In this document: positions 10,204 to 24,287 of the stretch, one piece after another
How the letters are laid out: every line of letters begins with the position of its first letter
How positions within the stretch are numbered: the stretch's first letter is position 1
NCBI GenBank assembly: GCA_948567375.1
Contig: OX419758.1
Span: 11,103,001 to 11,167,000 of the forward strand
Length of the DNA: 64,000 bases
Direction of reading: 5' to 3'
Origin: Lunularia cruciata
Taxonomy: Eukaryota; Streptophyta; Marchantiopsida; Lunulariales; Lunulariaceae
Position numbers and translations under genes: made by a program
Notes under the pieces: generated by a model
The model's database searches: none
What the model saw: only the letters and a program-made list of their open reading frames with translations
Told to the model about the DNA's origin: nothing

Positions 10204-13200
10204 GCAGGGATACAAACCCTACACCATTCCATACTTCTCATTGGTGATAGGTTAGCAAGTTCCTCGTGATTCTTTTCCTCCGGAACATGAGTGTTGGGAG
10301 ATCACTATCTTCTAAACTCCACTTTCGGTACCTTGACGCAACACAAGAAAACAAAGAAAGAAGCGAGTGAAGACTTTAAAGTTACAACATTCTTCATCGT
10401 CAACAGTGTAATCACATTACATATTCAAGAAAAATACACATTAAGATATATAAAAGCCTCTATTTTAACATGAAAAATAGTGGCTATGCTAAGGTCCAAT
10501 AACAATAACAAGTAAAATGGAGAAATTGAACAAATAGAGTTTTTTCAACATTGATCTTGTTAATTGTTGATATTGTAAAAGAAATAAGAAGAATTTAAAT
10601 TATATTTTTATTTATAAAAAAAATTTGATGTCATATTTCTAGATCATTCTATTTAGTGTAATAAGTATGAAACTATGATATCTTCATTATTTTTCAAGGA
10701 AGACCTTCCTTACCATAGCATCAAAAGATGCTAAGAATATATTTTATACCGATTATAATAATTATATAATTCACTCCAGTAGTGAAAATTTAAACTGTTA
10801 CAATAAATATTACTAGTAGATTTTTGTATTATATAATTTTGTCATTTCCGAAATTTTTTGATTCTATTTACTTTCAATATATTATGAGTTTATCAAATAA
10901 TAGACAAAGATGAAATTCAAGATGGTAATAGTACCAGTGTATTTCCAATATCTCAGAAATCCTTGGAGTCTATAGGGTGTTCATATAAAGGAAGAAATTT
11001 TAATGCATAGATTGTTTACTTATAAAGAAACCCATATACTTTGAATTTTTTTATTTTAGTACAAATGTAACAACGGGTGAATAATAAAAATAACTTAATC
11101 TTAATCTTATTTACATAAACGCAATTACGATTGCACTCATCTTTTAGAATAAATATAAACCAATCTGACCATCAAAATTCTATAAATGGTTAATTTATCA
11201 GATCGAATGGTCGTCTTCTCCTTTTATTTTGCTGCTTGTGAGCATCTTACCCTCTAGTATGGTGTTATATATCCGGTAAATTTCTTCAGATCGATGATTA
11301 TATTGCTTGATTTCTTGCAGGACAGTAAGGAATTGAAGAGATCTTACTGTGGACTTTTTACCTTGAGAAAAAGTCAACACAACCTAACAGGCATTTAAAG
11401 ATGTCCAAAAAACTTGATTTTTCACGTCAGTGCTAACTCGGGCGATTGATTGTTCAAGTGCTCAAAGTGTTATATAATGTACTATATAATGCTCAGAATA
11501 AGGTTACTTTTCAAGAAAAGGTATCACGTTGTTACAGTTAATTTGATGAATGAAAGGTAGAGAAACTTTTAGGGTTTTTCAGTTTATGCAAGTAAAAAAA
11601 TTTAAATGCATTGTCATTTTTTTAGAAATGCGTTCTATGGCAATAATCGATTCTAAAAAGGAAACCAAACTACAACTCAGTTAAACGACAATACTTCATT
11701 TGTCGGTGATAAAACTGATTCACAAACTTAAAACCCGAATCTTATATCAAAACCCTATCAAAATCTGGTCCCTTCGTCCAGCTTGAGATCCTTAACTCCA
11801 ACCGACCCCCGGGAATCTATCCAAAGAATTCTCAGATACAACTAAAACAATAATTAATGTTAATATCAGTAACTTTTATAGGAAAACGGAAATAGCAGTA
11901 AAAATTCATACTGTAGTATAATAAAAATGGTTAGACATAAAAATAAACAAACTAATAGAAAAGAATTTGTATCTACAGTATGTGAGTAATATTCAACCCA
12001 TATGCCCCATCTCATGCCCCGAAATTCCGGTTATCATTTTGATTTTATTTAAATGAAATTTTAATTTATGTACATGCAAATATTAAAATAAGAAATTCTA
12101 CGTTTTACATTAATAGTTGGATACGTAGATGATGGAAGTAACCAATGTCAGTAATAACCGAGGAGAAAACCACATGTTTTTTCTCATGAAAAAACGCAAT
12201 GTGTTTTTCCTCTCGATTATTGATGTTTTTTCAACACCACCTCCTCTGTGGCAAACTCCGGTAAACAGGCTTTACGTGGCATCCGACTATCTTTAAGTCT
12301 TTTGGTTTTGATACCGTTCAGTCAAAGTGTTTGGAGTACTGTTAAGAACTGGAAATCTATGCTCACAAGTTTCTCACGATCAACATTGTTGGAAGACAAA
12401 TCTAATCTAAATGTCGCCTGCTTGATGTGTGAAGGATAACTTTTTTGACGACCGTGATTTGTTCTAACTACCAAACGGTTGTAATTGTTAGACAAACAGT
12501 GAAGGGGATTGTGAAATTTAGCGGTACTACCTCACATGTATTATTCTTGCTTCATATTACACGTCCATCATGCTAAATGCTTCATGCAATCAGGGCGAAG
12601 AAGATGCATTCAACAGAATCTGCCATAGATTTTCAGGTGCGAAGCGTCTGTACCACTGCACAGACTGCTCGTGGTGTTAATTTTAATCCGCATAAACAGT
12701 AATCTATAAGTTGGCCCGCTGCACTGGATTGATGGAAGAAGCCCGTCACAAGTCCGTGTGATGACATTCAGTGTTACTGTTATTCATGATCTGATCGTGT
12801 ATAGATCATACCTCAGACGGATCTGAAATTGTGCCAAGATCTCAATTTGTCCAAATTGGATGATCATTGGTTTTGTAAAGATTGAAAAAGTCATCAGAGT
12901 GTGATTTCAGATACACGAATCCAATCATCAAACCGCATGCTTTGCTTATAGTCAGAACAGATTTGTAAATCAGGCTGGGAAGATGCCCGGGTCAACTATC
13001 TTCGTCGCGGTTGAAACTCATCAGACCGTTGATGTTGTCATTTCAGGTGCCCATGTCAAGCATAGGATCAAGCAGTCTGTAGTGTGGCAATCAGAAAGAA
13101 GAATTGGATCAGAACTTTGACATTACCAAAGTCCGATGTGAAGTCTCCGTTGTAACTACTGTTGGTTGATATGGAAAAAATGTGATCTTAGGATTGGAAA

Positions 13201-13433
13201 GTAAGCGCATTGTACAAAGTAGCATATGATTATAACCATATACAGTGGATCATTCCCCCAAAGGACAGGATGTCAATTGCCCCGTGCTTTTATGCACTTC
13301 AGCATGCTTTCTTGACCACTCATCAGTTTTAGACTTCCCCTTTTCTGAAGGACGTGACTTGAAGGTGGTGAAGGGCATCACCTAACGAAGAGTTATGAAG
13401 GGGAGAGTTCTGTTTTGTATTTCTAAATTGGGT
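10202..13433. other. AT-rich sequence, no gene recognised
   Basis: Long A- and T-rich stretches dominate to about 12.2 kb. From 12.2 to 13.4 kb composition is more balanced and low-copy in appearance, but open frames are under 65 codons and unrelated to known families. Confidence 0.5.
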
Positions 13434-13560
13434 GCAGTAAGCAGATTTCTCATACCGATACTATTGTAACTTAACTCCATTTTACCTCTAATGTCTTATT
13501 CTTGTACGGCTTGATGGGGTCTTCTCATCCTTCTTGTTATCCTACGCGATCGCCTTTCCG
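13434..13560 (+). mobile_element. Short 3'-end insertion of RLE non-LTR family
   Basis: Homology to the family 3' UTR starts at GCAGATTTCTCAT (about 13440) and continues through TAACTCCATTTTACC to the tail GTACGGCTTGATGGGGTCTT and the terminus CGCGATCGCCTTTCC. The flanks resemble each other: TTCTAAATTGGG at about 13419 and TTCTAAATTTGTGG at about 13562. That fits a target duplication of about 14 bp around a strongly 5'-truncated copy. Confidence 0.72.
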
Positions 13561-16500
13561 CATTCTAAATTTGTGGAGCATCAGAGGACATACGCCTATC
13601 TCTCTTGGACAGCCCCTCGTTGTAGACAACGCTCCCTCTCAATCGCAGCTTTCCTTTCGCATCCAACCAGTTCACTAGGAGGCTGACCAAGATTTGAGAA
13701 TGAAACACAAACTTGTCAAATTTGCACAAGTCAATTTCACAACTTCTGTCTCTGCTTGTATGAACAAAGTTCACCAATTTCTGACTAGGTCTAGTTCATT
13801 TATACATCAGATAGCTCAGTTCCCATCTTCTACTTTTTGTGCTTGGAAACCCCGCTTGTTACAACCAATCCTATGTTTAATCGTGCTTCCCCTGCCTCAT
13901 GACCGACACACTGACTCAATCAAGGCCTTCCTAAAAGTTCCCACCTTACTACTATGGCACGGCATCTTCTAAATAGACACACTCCCGGAAGTTGACTAAA
14001 CTCCCGGGAGTGTTCCCACTGTGACTCGACTTCACGGAGTATATCCTTTCCTGCAGTGGCTTAATTCAGGTGAGCCATTCAGTTAGTCTACCTCTGCATG
14101 TCGTGTGTTCCATCTGCTTGCAAAGAGCAGACTTCGACTGGCTCTCAGCTTCTAGTCTTTTCCTCTTTAATTCCACATCTTCAAATTGTACATTGACTCA
14201 GTCTTCTACACCGAGTGTTCCAAGAAAGATTTTTGTAAGCTAAGATCAAGCATGATTACACAAGCTAAGTCTCACGTACTCTTACTCCTCTTCATCTCTC
14301 TGTACTGTACCTGCCTTAGCGATCTCGAGCATTCTCTATGGTCTGTACTGTTTACCCGACAACAATACACAGCTTGAGAAAAAACGATAAAACTTCCTAC
14401 ATAGTTACTTTAGCGTTTTACCCTACTGTTTTGTTACTTGACCGTGTAATCCACTTTGGTTAACTCACGTTCCTTTAACGAAACGAGATTATTGCATCGT
14501 AAAGCTTGAAGTTGAAAACGAAACGAAGCAAACTGAACGAGATTCAGAAGTCAAGGTGAGTCAGTCAACGAAACCCTGATCATGAATACTCAATGCCTCC
14601 TAGAAGTAGACGGGCACTGAATCGAGTCGTTCTCATAGATGCATTATCGTTGGATTGAAATGGATACAATTGAAGTACGCTGGGCGACAGGTGGCGTGGC
14701 TGCAAAATTGCTTTTCTCCCTAAAAGCTGAAAGGACCCAAAATAAAGTGTCCGTCTCAGTCCACTGTACATTGTCAAGAACGAGAATGCGGATAACAGCG
14801 GCGGACGGGTAGGACGGTATGGTCCACAGGAACCTACCTCTTCGACGTTGCTTCACAGACTCCAATAAAAGGTTTGAACCGAACTCTTTCTCTTCCGCTC
14901 TGAAGTCGTTTTCTTTTTTATGTATATTTATGTTTTCTTTCTACAGATCTAGATCTAGATACTCACATAAATTTTTCTTTATATGAAAGGGGACGCATAT
15001 CTCTCTTTACATAGAAGTTGGTCATCTGTTATGGTTAGACGTACTACCTTTAGATTCTTTTACTACAGGAAAAGGAATAGTTCCTCATTGAACATGGAAG
15101 GTTTGAAGGATCTGATTCTATCCTGATAATCCAACATCATCGTTGATTTGAGGTGAAGTGTTTGTGCTTCCCGGACATGTGCAAAAAGCTGAGAGCGTTC
15201 TGAATGTGCATAGCCTGCTTATTTTGTTGAGATTCCGACACAATATCAGTGCGAGGATTTAATGTATAATACACGTGAGCCAGCGAAAGTCCACAAATAT
15301 GCAGCTGTGTCAACAAGATATGCTGATTTTTCAGGAGCATGTGGATGTAAGAGTGCAAACTTCTTGACCCTCGACTTTTCAACTTATCGAGTAGCAGGTG
15401 CTAAAATGCTAACTTAACCTTCCCACTTTGATGGGATCCAGAGTGGACCCGACACAAATTCAGAGAAATGATAGTATACATGTAAGCCAGCTTGTCTCAG
15501 CAAAGATGCGACGGGGACAATATGATAGTATAGACAGACAGGGATTAACTGTTCACACAAAGAAATCCAACACTCAATTGAAAAAATTAAATTTTAAAAT
15601 CAGTTGATCAGTACCAAGAGCAAAGGGCTCAACAAGATACTCGACATATGATGACTTTCTTAGCATTTACATTGCCAAAAAATGAAGAATTGGATGGGAG
15701 CTTGATACACACGAGCAATTCAGAATCAGAAAGGTCCCAACAGTTGCAGCCTTTCAGCAGATATAATTGCTTGAGTAAGGGGTTACATGTTGAATTCGGT
15801 GCTTAGTATCTAAGCTTGTCAAATTGAGTGTTCCTTCACATATACCATGTTCTCCTCAATGTATTTCTTTCAAAATTCTCGACATCTACCTCTCGAAAAC
15901 TACAGAAAGTCATCTGGAATATAGATTGGTTCTGTTGCTGAGGTTTACTTCCCATAATTTTATTCGCTTAATATAATGAATAACTATAGAACGATCAGCA
16001 TATTTGAACCAGACACACTATTTGTCCTGTCATATGCTGCATGCTACAGTTCGTTTTGTTTCTACCGATACTTCTGTACTGTAATACAGTTGGGAGATCT
16101 GGCTGCGCACCTGTTCAAAGTCGGACGCATGTCATAGACTCGTGGATGGCAAACATGCGGCTTAAACTATAGCGTCTAGCCGACAAAGGTGATTCCACTC
16201 AACGTGGTCATATTTATAACGACTTTGCGGGTACTATAGAAACTTACGCAAAATTCCACACTCCAAGCTGCACATGTACCGGTATATCTCGTGCTTTGAC
16301 GTTCTCACCATCAACTTATCGCTCTTTCCCGGGATTGAATAGCGTGTGTCAAACTTACATCTACAAAACGTACGCAGGCGTCTGTCGCAGATTCTAGGAC
16401 GTAACATTAGACATGTACTTCTTTATGTGGTACAGAGTATCTTCTGAAGTACTGTACATTGATAGTTCTGATTACGGAGATCCAACCTGACTTGTTGTCC

Positions 16501-17312
16501 TCAAGCGTCACTTTTTGCTCGGTACTTCAGCAAAACCGAATTGTACGAAGTTTCAATTAGAGAGGAAATCTTGTGAGTCTATCGTGTTCATCTTTGTTAA
16601 ATGTGCTTTAGTCAGTGGATGCTAAACAGTTGTACACCATGAAGTCACTAGAAAATGATTTTCTGAAGGACCAAAAACTGAGAAGTACGAAACATTACCC
16701 CAAGTAACCTAGAAACAATAAACACAAGGAGAGACCCAATTAGAATAAAGGACACGTACCTTAATGGAATCATCAACTTATATTCCAACAATTTGCGAGC
16801 TCACGAGGACAGAAACACTCTTCGCTGCGACAATAGTGATACACGTACGTACTTTCACTTTATATGCACAAAAGATAAACTTTAAGACAAAACAAAATGA
16901 AGATGAGAGACATGGAGAGTTAAATAGACGTACTTTCTTCATGTTCACAACCATCGCTGAGATAAAAAATGTCTATCACCGAGGAATTTCTCTCTATTGC
17001 AGAAGTAATACATCTACTGTTCCCAATAGTAGTTAGGGGAGACAAAATTGATCGGTGATAGGCCTGCTTCTTATGTTAACTCTTAAGGCGATCTCAATTT
17101 AGGTAAGTGCCTAGTGATAAATCATGTGATTGTGTTTTGTTACATACTTTTACTATTCCAACTATACCAACTAGTACTTAATGTAAACCAGTAAGTAGTT
17201 AAGCTTGATATTCGACTAGGGGATCTCAATGTTGAATCTTATGGAATTGCTACGAGAATCACATTGGACTGGAATATATCGGGTGGATATATGATATTAC
17301 AACGATTACAAC
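13561..17312. other. No gene recognised
   Basis: Open frames up to 92 codons (13694-13972) lack recognisable domains. The sequence looks low-copy, with balanced composition and no RNA gene. Confidence 0.45.
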
Positions 17313-17378
17313 GATATTACAACGATGTATATTGTGTAGGGATATATATCCCTACACAATATACATCGTTGTAGTATC
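17313..17378. repeat. Near-perfect 66-bp palindrome
   Basis: The arms pair without mismatch from 17318 to 17373, centred on GGGATATATATCCC, and extend to 17313-17378 with one mismatch. Immediately upstream lie three copies of an ATTACAACGAT-like unit (about 17296-17327), the last running into the left arm. This could be a tiny foldback element or a cruciform-forming site; no target duplication was identified. Confidence 0.9.
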
Positions 17379-18987
17379 ATACATTATAAACTCATAACTA
17401 ATTAAAAATCACTTACAAACTCTAGAGTGTTATATTGATTAAATTCGTTTAGATTTTTAGCATTTTTGTTACCTTTGTCCACTATAAAGGGCAATTACTC
17501 ATAACATGTGACTTAGTATCCACTCTATTGAAATTTTGTATGGCTTTTTCCAATATATCTTGAGCTATAGTGTGACAGTTTTCCTTTGAACGCTATGTGA
17601 ATTCTTCATCATCCCACAAGTCTTTCTACTTCTCAAAAAGTTATACAAAAGATTGCATACACTAATCCACCTTAACAAATATCTATTTTTATTTTTATTT
17701 CTTTTTGGTTGAACTCTTAATTCACGCAATGAATACTATCTAAATCCCTATGCAGTGTTCATTGAACATACAAATGGGAGCTACACATTTGTTGAAGTTT
17801 ATTTGATCTTGAGATCATTGCACTCTAAAAGAAGGTACCAAATGACTCATGGACACAGGAGTTAAAGAGTATAACTAGGAGTTCACATGCTTAACATGTA
17901 AGAAGTCAGCTTTTTTACCTCTACTTCAAAGTATACCTCTTATGGGGAGGTCAAAGAGTCAAACTTTAATGGCACATCCATCCAATGTTGCAACCAGTGC
18001 AATTGATAACCTTGACTATGTAATTAAAAAATCTAATATAATAAAAATTCCCCACCAAGTAAATCATAAATGGTTATTGATGAAACTCTAATTGTCAAGA
18101 TATTCACTCCGATATCTTAACTTAAGCACTACAAATGACAAATTTCGAATTAATTTCATAGATTTATTTTTCTATTAAAACTGAATGATTCGTGAATAAT
18201 CTATGGAAACATTCAAGAATAATTTAAAAATAGAAATCTATCGGATGTGAGAAAACACCGCTTTGCTATAAGAAACCAACAAACTACGGAGGAAACTTTC
18301 ATGCATATTAAACTCGAGTATTCACCAAACGATTAACTACATTTACAATCATGGATAGTGATAAAGAGTATAAATTTTGGATGGATCCACAAGGCTTATT
18401 CAAGGATTGAAGGGTACATGGAAAGGCAAAATTGAAACCCTCTCTTGTTTTGTTCCATCCTTCATTTTTTCTACGCGGTCGTCCTTCCATTCTTTTGTTT
18501 TGTCCATGTCTTTGACCAAGACAAAGCTGACAAATGAACCTGAAAGTTGTAATGAATCTTTGAGGGGCAGAGCTCTCAAGCTGGACGAGACGTAGTGATA
18601 AACATATATTAATCAAATAGTGATTACGGAACTGTCATCTACGGTACGAGTACAAGTAGACATCCAATCTCATAAGGGGTTTCAACTGCAAATTTAAGGA
18701 ACGGCTACGGAAGTGAAGTCATTTCTATAAAATTTCACGGGACAGCCCGTAGACATTTACCTACTAAAATTGAATGAGACGTTTAGATGATTACGGAAAT
18801 TCGAGGGACAGAGAAAGAGTATTGAACACAGGAACGTGACACTTTATGGGAACGGACTGAAATGCGTAAACTTTTGTGGGTCACCAACAGGCACACCCGT
18901 AATCTTTAACGGGACGACACGGGAAATCGTTTTAAAATTCGCCAAGGAACCAGGAATTTTGCGTCGTCTATGACCTGGAACAATAGA
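17379..18987. other. No gene recognised
   Basis: Mostly AT-rich. A pair of opposed open frames at 18308-18616 covers the same bases on both strands and neither shows a domain. Confidence 0.45.
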
Positions 18988-19265
18988 AGAACGTCATGGT
19001 CGGTTTATAAGAAAAAGGCGACCGCTTAGGATAACAACAAGGATGGAAAAGACCCACATCAAGCCGGTTCATTGGATTGAGAATTGTTCAACGAAGACTT
19101 TGGCGCCTACAATACGTGACGACAATAGTGAGACGAGATACGAGTGTTAGACATACATTGAGGTATGTACAGATCAAACTATCAGCTTCTTCTTTAATGC
19201 GTAGGGAGCTTAAGAATGATGCTGACCCGAAGATCGATGGCACAGTGAGAACGTCATGGTCGGTT
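18988..19265 (-). mobile_element. Short RLE-family insertion with 18-bp target duplication
   Basis: The family 3' terminus in reverse (GAAAAAGGCGACCGC at 19011) and the tail (GATGGAAAAGACCC...TCAAGCCGG) are present on the - strand. An exact 18-bp direct repeat AGAACGTCATGGTCGGTT flanks the block (18988-19005 and 19248-19265) and its similarity runs a few bases further. The 3' end abuts the left repeat. The interior between about 19075 and 19247 does not match the 3' UTR of the other copies, so its origin is unclear. An open frame of 140 codons (19077-19499) crosses this insertion and the flank and is therefore unlikely to be a gene. Confidence 0.7.
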
Positions 19266-22200
19266 CATTACGCCAATTGCAAGAACTACGTAGGTCCCAG
19301 TCTCGGAAATATAACGTCTTTTCTTTCAACAGCATGGGATCATTTACCAGTGAAAGTGATGAGCCTAGAACACTATTCGATGATTAGAATCTTGACAAAG
19401 TACACCAAGATAGCAAGGGGTATTACTTGGATAGCCTACGAGAAGGATTCTTCCCATGTACAAATAAGCACTGGTTCTTCTTCAGGGTTTGTCACATAAA
19501 ATTCAAAGATGGTTAAAGTTTGTGTTTCATTTCTTCTCTCGTGCCACACCTGGTTAAACCCGGGTCTCCATGGTGTCACGGTTTTCGCTAAATTCTCAAG
19601 AACGCGAGAGAAAGTACTAGGTTGGTTAAATTCGCACTGTGGGCATATCTTACAATGGTTGTTTCTACTACTATGGATCTCACAAGTAGATTCACAAATG
19701 TTGACCGAGAGCGAGAGCGAACCTCCACACAAATTTCACTGTAGAGAAAGGATGAGACCGACGGGAAAACACCTAACAGTCCGTGTTAGGGGGAAGATAT
19801 TATCCCGAGTAGAACGAGAGATAAAGATATGGTGAATTTTAACAGCTCTCAACATGATTTTTGTCTTATGCTAGACAAATTTCATTAAGTTAGCAAAGAC
19901 ATTCCTTAATGATAAGGGAATACACAACTGTGTGCTCTGATAAAATTTCATTGATAACCACAACTGGCGTTCCCTTACAGGGCACCATCTGCAAAATATA
20001 CATAGTTATAAGAATATGAAATATGAAGATTTTTTGTTTATTTTTCAATAAAAGTCCGGAGTGGCACACACGTCACATACCTTCGTGTTGCTAAGTACCC
20101 TCCTCTTACTGTGGCAATATCTTAAATCTCATAAACTGTAGGGTTGACGTGATAAAGTTCATAAACCTACATCATTGCGCGATATTAATAAATCTTTTGT
20201 GTTTTAAACTTCATGCTCTTGTTATTGGACCACCGGGTTTGCAATATCATAAGTAAATGAGAAATATGAAAGCTACTTCAAGTATTTGCAAACACAAGGA
20301 TGTTAGGAGTCAATAGTCCCTCGGGATTGGGCTCTTAGGAAAACAAAAAGGCTTAGAGGTAGAGCCGTTTGCAATACGTAGAAAAGCATGAAATCTAAGG
20401 TAAGAAAGGAACTATGAGCGGACGGCCGTCATATCATATCGAAAGAATTGTGTAAGATGCACCATAAAATTAAAGCCAAACGTGCAAAAAATATAAAGCA
20501 GGAAAAGAAAGTGAGCATGTTGATGTTCTTGATGGATTTACTAGTTGTCTTCTTTGTTATCTTCAAGTATGTTTCCACAACTTATTGGCTTATGGAAAAT
20601 AATAATGAGCGTTCTCCATATGAGCGATGATATACTCTTTCTAACAAATCTTGTTAGAGAAAAAAGAGGAAAACGGTAAAACATGCTAACATAGTGAGCT
20701 GTATGTACAGACTATGGTTTATGTATGACCTGAAGTGAGGAGTAGGTGCTATATTACTGGAAAAAGAACTGAAGGAGGATTTTGATTGCTCTCTATGGCA
20801 AGGATTGACTTTGGTAAAAAAAATTTGAAGGATTGGAGTATGGATTCAAGCTAATGTTGAGTAATGTGATAAGAAATGGTTGTGTGAGAATGATTGTGAA
20901 TGAATAGGCATGTTCAGGTTCATATGGAGAAAGAGAGGATGTTAACTAGTTGCCAGTATAATAATATGCTAATATCTCTTGATTATTTAATGCTTGCTAT
21001 TGATCCATTCATTACTATGATTGGTGGTAGAAGTAATTGCTTTCTTAGATAAAAATAAAAATAAAATGCTAGATTTTAAAAGGATTGTGATAATTTCAAT
21101 CTATTGATTAATAATTCCTCGAATGAACTTAGAGTGGTAGTAAAAGTAATAATTTTTCTAGATGAGTTTAGATATGAAAATTTAGATATTAAAAGCATTG
21201 TACTAATTGAAATCTATTGATTAATAAATATTATATCAACTTCTTATGGAGATAGTTTTATAAATTTTATGATATTGTAATAGGTAGTTCATTAGTTCTT
21301 GTAAGTACAAGAGTTGGTAAAGAAATGAATAAAATATTGTGTACTCAAGACTGAAGAAATTCCATATTCCTCGTGGAATATATGGTTTTGATTTAACATA
21401 TAGGGCAATATGAGTTAATAAACCAACGAAGAAAAAAGGAAAGCAATTCATATAAATAAAACATGTAAGTTTTATTTCTTTACTTGGTGGTAATTTATTC
21501 TTTCTGTGCTATCAAATTTTCTCCCTTAGAGCTTCGTTGAAAGGAAAATATATGCGGTAACTCAAGGAATAAATCAAAAGCTTGAAGATACATCCTAAAA
21601 CAGTTAAATAATCATGAAATGAGGGAAAAATATTCACCAAATATAACGTAGATTATAATATATCTCTTATTATGTATGCATAATTGAATAAAATGTATTC
21701 ATGGACTGGAAGTAGAGAACTTTATTGAGGATTATACGGTATTATACAGATTGAATCCGTATTTGACTTTGTATTTAACTTTGAAATAATAATTTAAGGT
21801 ACATTGGATAGCAAGAAGGATGGCAAGAATCACGTTTGAAAGAGACATTTATCTTTATTCATGTCTGTTATTTATTCTCCCCTTTATGATGATCTAGATT
21901 CAAAACGTACAGATTTTAACTCTTTTGATAGGAATTATTAATATTTGAGTGCTGGACCTTATTGTATTTTAACATAAAAAACTTCTCCTTCAAAGCAATT
22001 TGAAATTTAATGAAAGCATATATATACTACAAATCGATTGCGAGCTACTGTTAGCATCTCTCCTATGATATCAAGAACTTCTGCCAAAACAGATTATTTC
22101 TAGAACTCCTCGATGGTTTTTCCCAAGTTAAAGAGGCGTATCCACAAAAATAATGAGAAAGAGGGATCATTTTTTTTATTCTAATCTTTCTCTAGTACCA

Positions 22201-22387
22201 AAACCGTATTAACATTTTAATTTACGAGACTATTATTTTCAGTCCACTTTTGTCCAATTTCCTATAGAACATAAAAACTTGAATTAGTGCCTTTTACTTT
22301 GTACTGACCTCCATAACGATTACGATCCAAAATGGTAACCATCTTCAAATTTAAAATCGATAGATTTAGTCTCAAGTTATGGGGAGC
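19266..22387. other. No gene recognised
   Basis: AT-rich from about 20 kb on. Short open frames only. Confidence 0.5.
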
Positions 22388-22580
22388 CAGTGGCAACATG
22401 TGTTAGGAAGAGAGAACAGAGCCTCCATAGTTTGCTGCACATGTAAGAGAGTAAGAGAGTTGTACTCTCCATAGTTTGCTGCACATGTAAGAGAGTTGGT
22501 CAAAGCATATGAGAGAAAGAATGTCCCATACTGTAGGGCAGTGGCATCATGTGTTAGGAAGATGACCTAGAGCAGAACCT
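22388..22580. repeat. Nested direct repeats
   Basis: A unit of CTCCATAGTTTGCTGCACAT plus GTAAGAGAGT occurs twice in tandem (about 22432 and 22468). A second unit, GTGGCA(A/T)CATGTGTTAGG, occurs on both sides (about 22390 and 22542). Function unknown. Confidence 0.8.
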
Positions 22581-24287
22581 CCACATTTGGCGACCGTTAA
22601 ACGGGATGAAGTAGCCTTTATAGTACAACGCAGAGGCATATGACGTTTGACATGACATACTTAGGCATGGGAGACTCCACCTCTAAACTGACCATCATGC
22701 TATATCTCATGGCATTCTGCGGTTCTGAAGTCGTGTTTTGTCCTGACTATGGAAGAGAAGGTCAAGTGCCCCCCTACCTTACACATTTCAATCCAGTCTT
22801 GGCTGAACGGCTGACAAGGCAAGGCAACCTGTAAGATTGGGCTTGATAGAGACTACGCATATCAATTGGTTCTTTCAAAACTTATATACAGCTTTTCAAT
22901 TCATATCTTACCTTAAGGTGAGACTCTCATCTATCTACTGTGCATATAAAATATAAATAAATTCTTTGGAGTAAATGGTTAACTTCGTTTCGAGTATATA
23001 TAAACCATGGTTTAGTTTCGTAGCTTTTTGCCAGAACAGCATTGACTCGGAAGAGTATTAATCAATTGTCTCAGTGGAGTAAGAAGTCTGTGATATATTA
23101 AGTGATGAAAATCTGCATGCTTATATGGAATAAGCATGCAAATATCTAATGATATGAGAATGGAGAATTAGATTTAGTTCTGGAGAATATTTTCCATTTT
23201 GAGATTCTTTTAAGTTTATCGTGAAGTGAAAGGAGTTTCATTATGGCACTAACTTCATTGTCATTTTGACTGTTTTGGTACATACTCTCAAAATATTTAG
23301 AATTATTTGTAATGTTAATTTAATCGAGACATGTCTTATATTCTAAAAGTACCTGTGGACAATACTAGTCGTCACACTTGATTCTTTGAATATAACTATG
23401 AGATATTATCTGCCTTCGTTGTCATTCATTTCTTGTGATCCACAGATCTAGGCCTCCAAAATTTTTGAGGTATACAATTCGCTGTAAAGACTCTAGAGAT
23501 ATCGTAGCAGTCACTGTACGATTTCTTCGTCCCTAATTTCAACGCGAAGAACTTGCCAGTACCACAGATACGGCTTTCTAAATACTGGGAGTGTGCGTTC
23601 TTTACTAACCATAGTTAACGAAGTCGCTGTTAAGGTCCGGTTCCCCCTGTGATACCTCCTGTAATCACGTGGATTTGGGAATAAATAACTTAATTGGCAC
23701 AGATTACTATGACTAGGATCACGAAATGGATTAGGCATGGTAACTCCTACAACCTTGCATTGGATCGAGGGTAAAATGTACTTTTAGTACTTGTGCCTCG
23801 TGGGGCGCGATCACGGTTTAGACAGCACTGTACACCGGATCAGTAAAAGGAAAGTTACTGGCAGCGTGCAGCTGTTATCTCTAAAGTTACCAGAAGCACA
23901 CTGTAGACTGCTCAGAGGAACAGCCTTCTGTCATCCTTTGTCATGTCGCCACACTCATGCATGAACTATGATGCTGATTGTGAATCTGCTATACCCAATG
24001 GCTATCAACAAGTTCTCGTCGATCACGTGGCTCAACGTGGGAGAAGATAAGCCGGGGGACATCGATGGACGGGCAATAGCCGGTGTATTTGACTGGTAAC
24101 AAACAGAGCATGTGCTGGTAGAGCGGGGATGGATGGTATGGATCACGAGAGGGGACTGTAGAGCTAAATTTAGGGTGGTTCCTACTGTCATTGGTAGGAT
24201 GCGCCTTTTTTCTCGGCTACCATCCGTGGTAACGGAGGCATTTCGGGCTGGTTAAAGTGTCTGGTAACTCACGGACATTTACCGAGT
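22581..24287. other. No gene recognised
   Basis: Open frames of up to 78 codons overlap on opposite strands and show no domain. Confidence 0.45.

Noticed and set aside
10054-10269. 71-codon open frame with an Ile-Tyr repeat
   Set aside because: It translates the AT microsatellite.
19077-19499. 140-codon open frame as a gene
   Set aside because: It begins inside the retrotransposon insertion, crosses the target duplication and has no recognisable domain.
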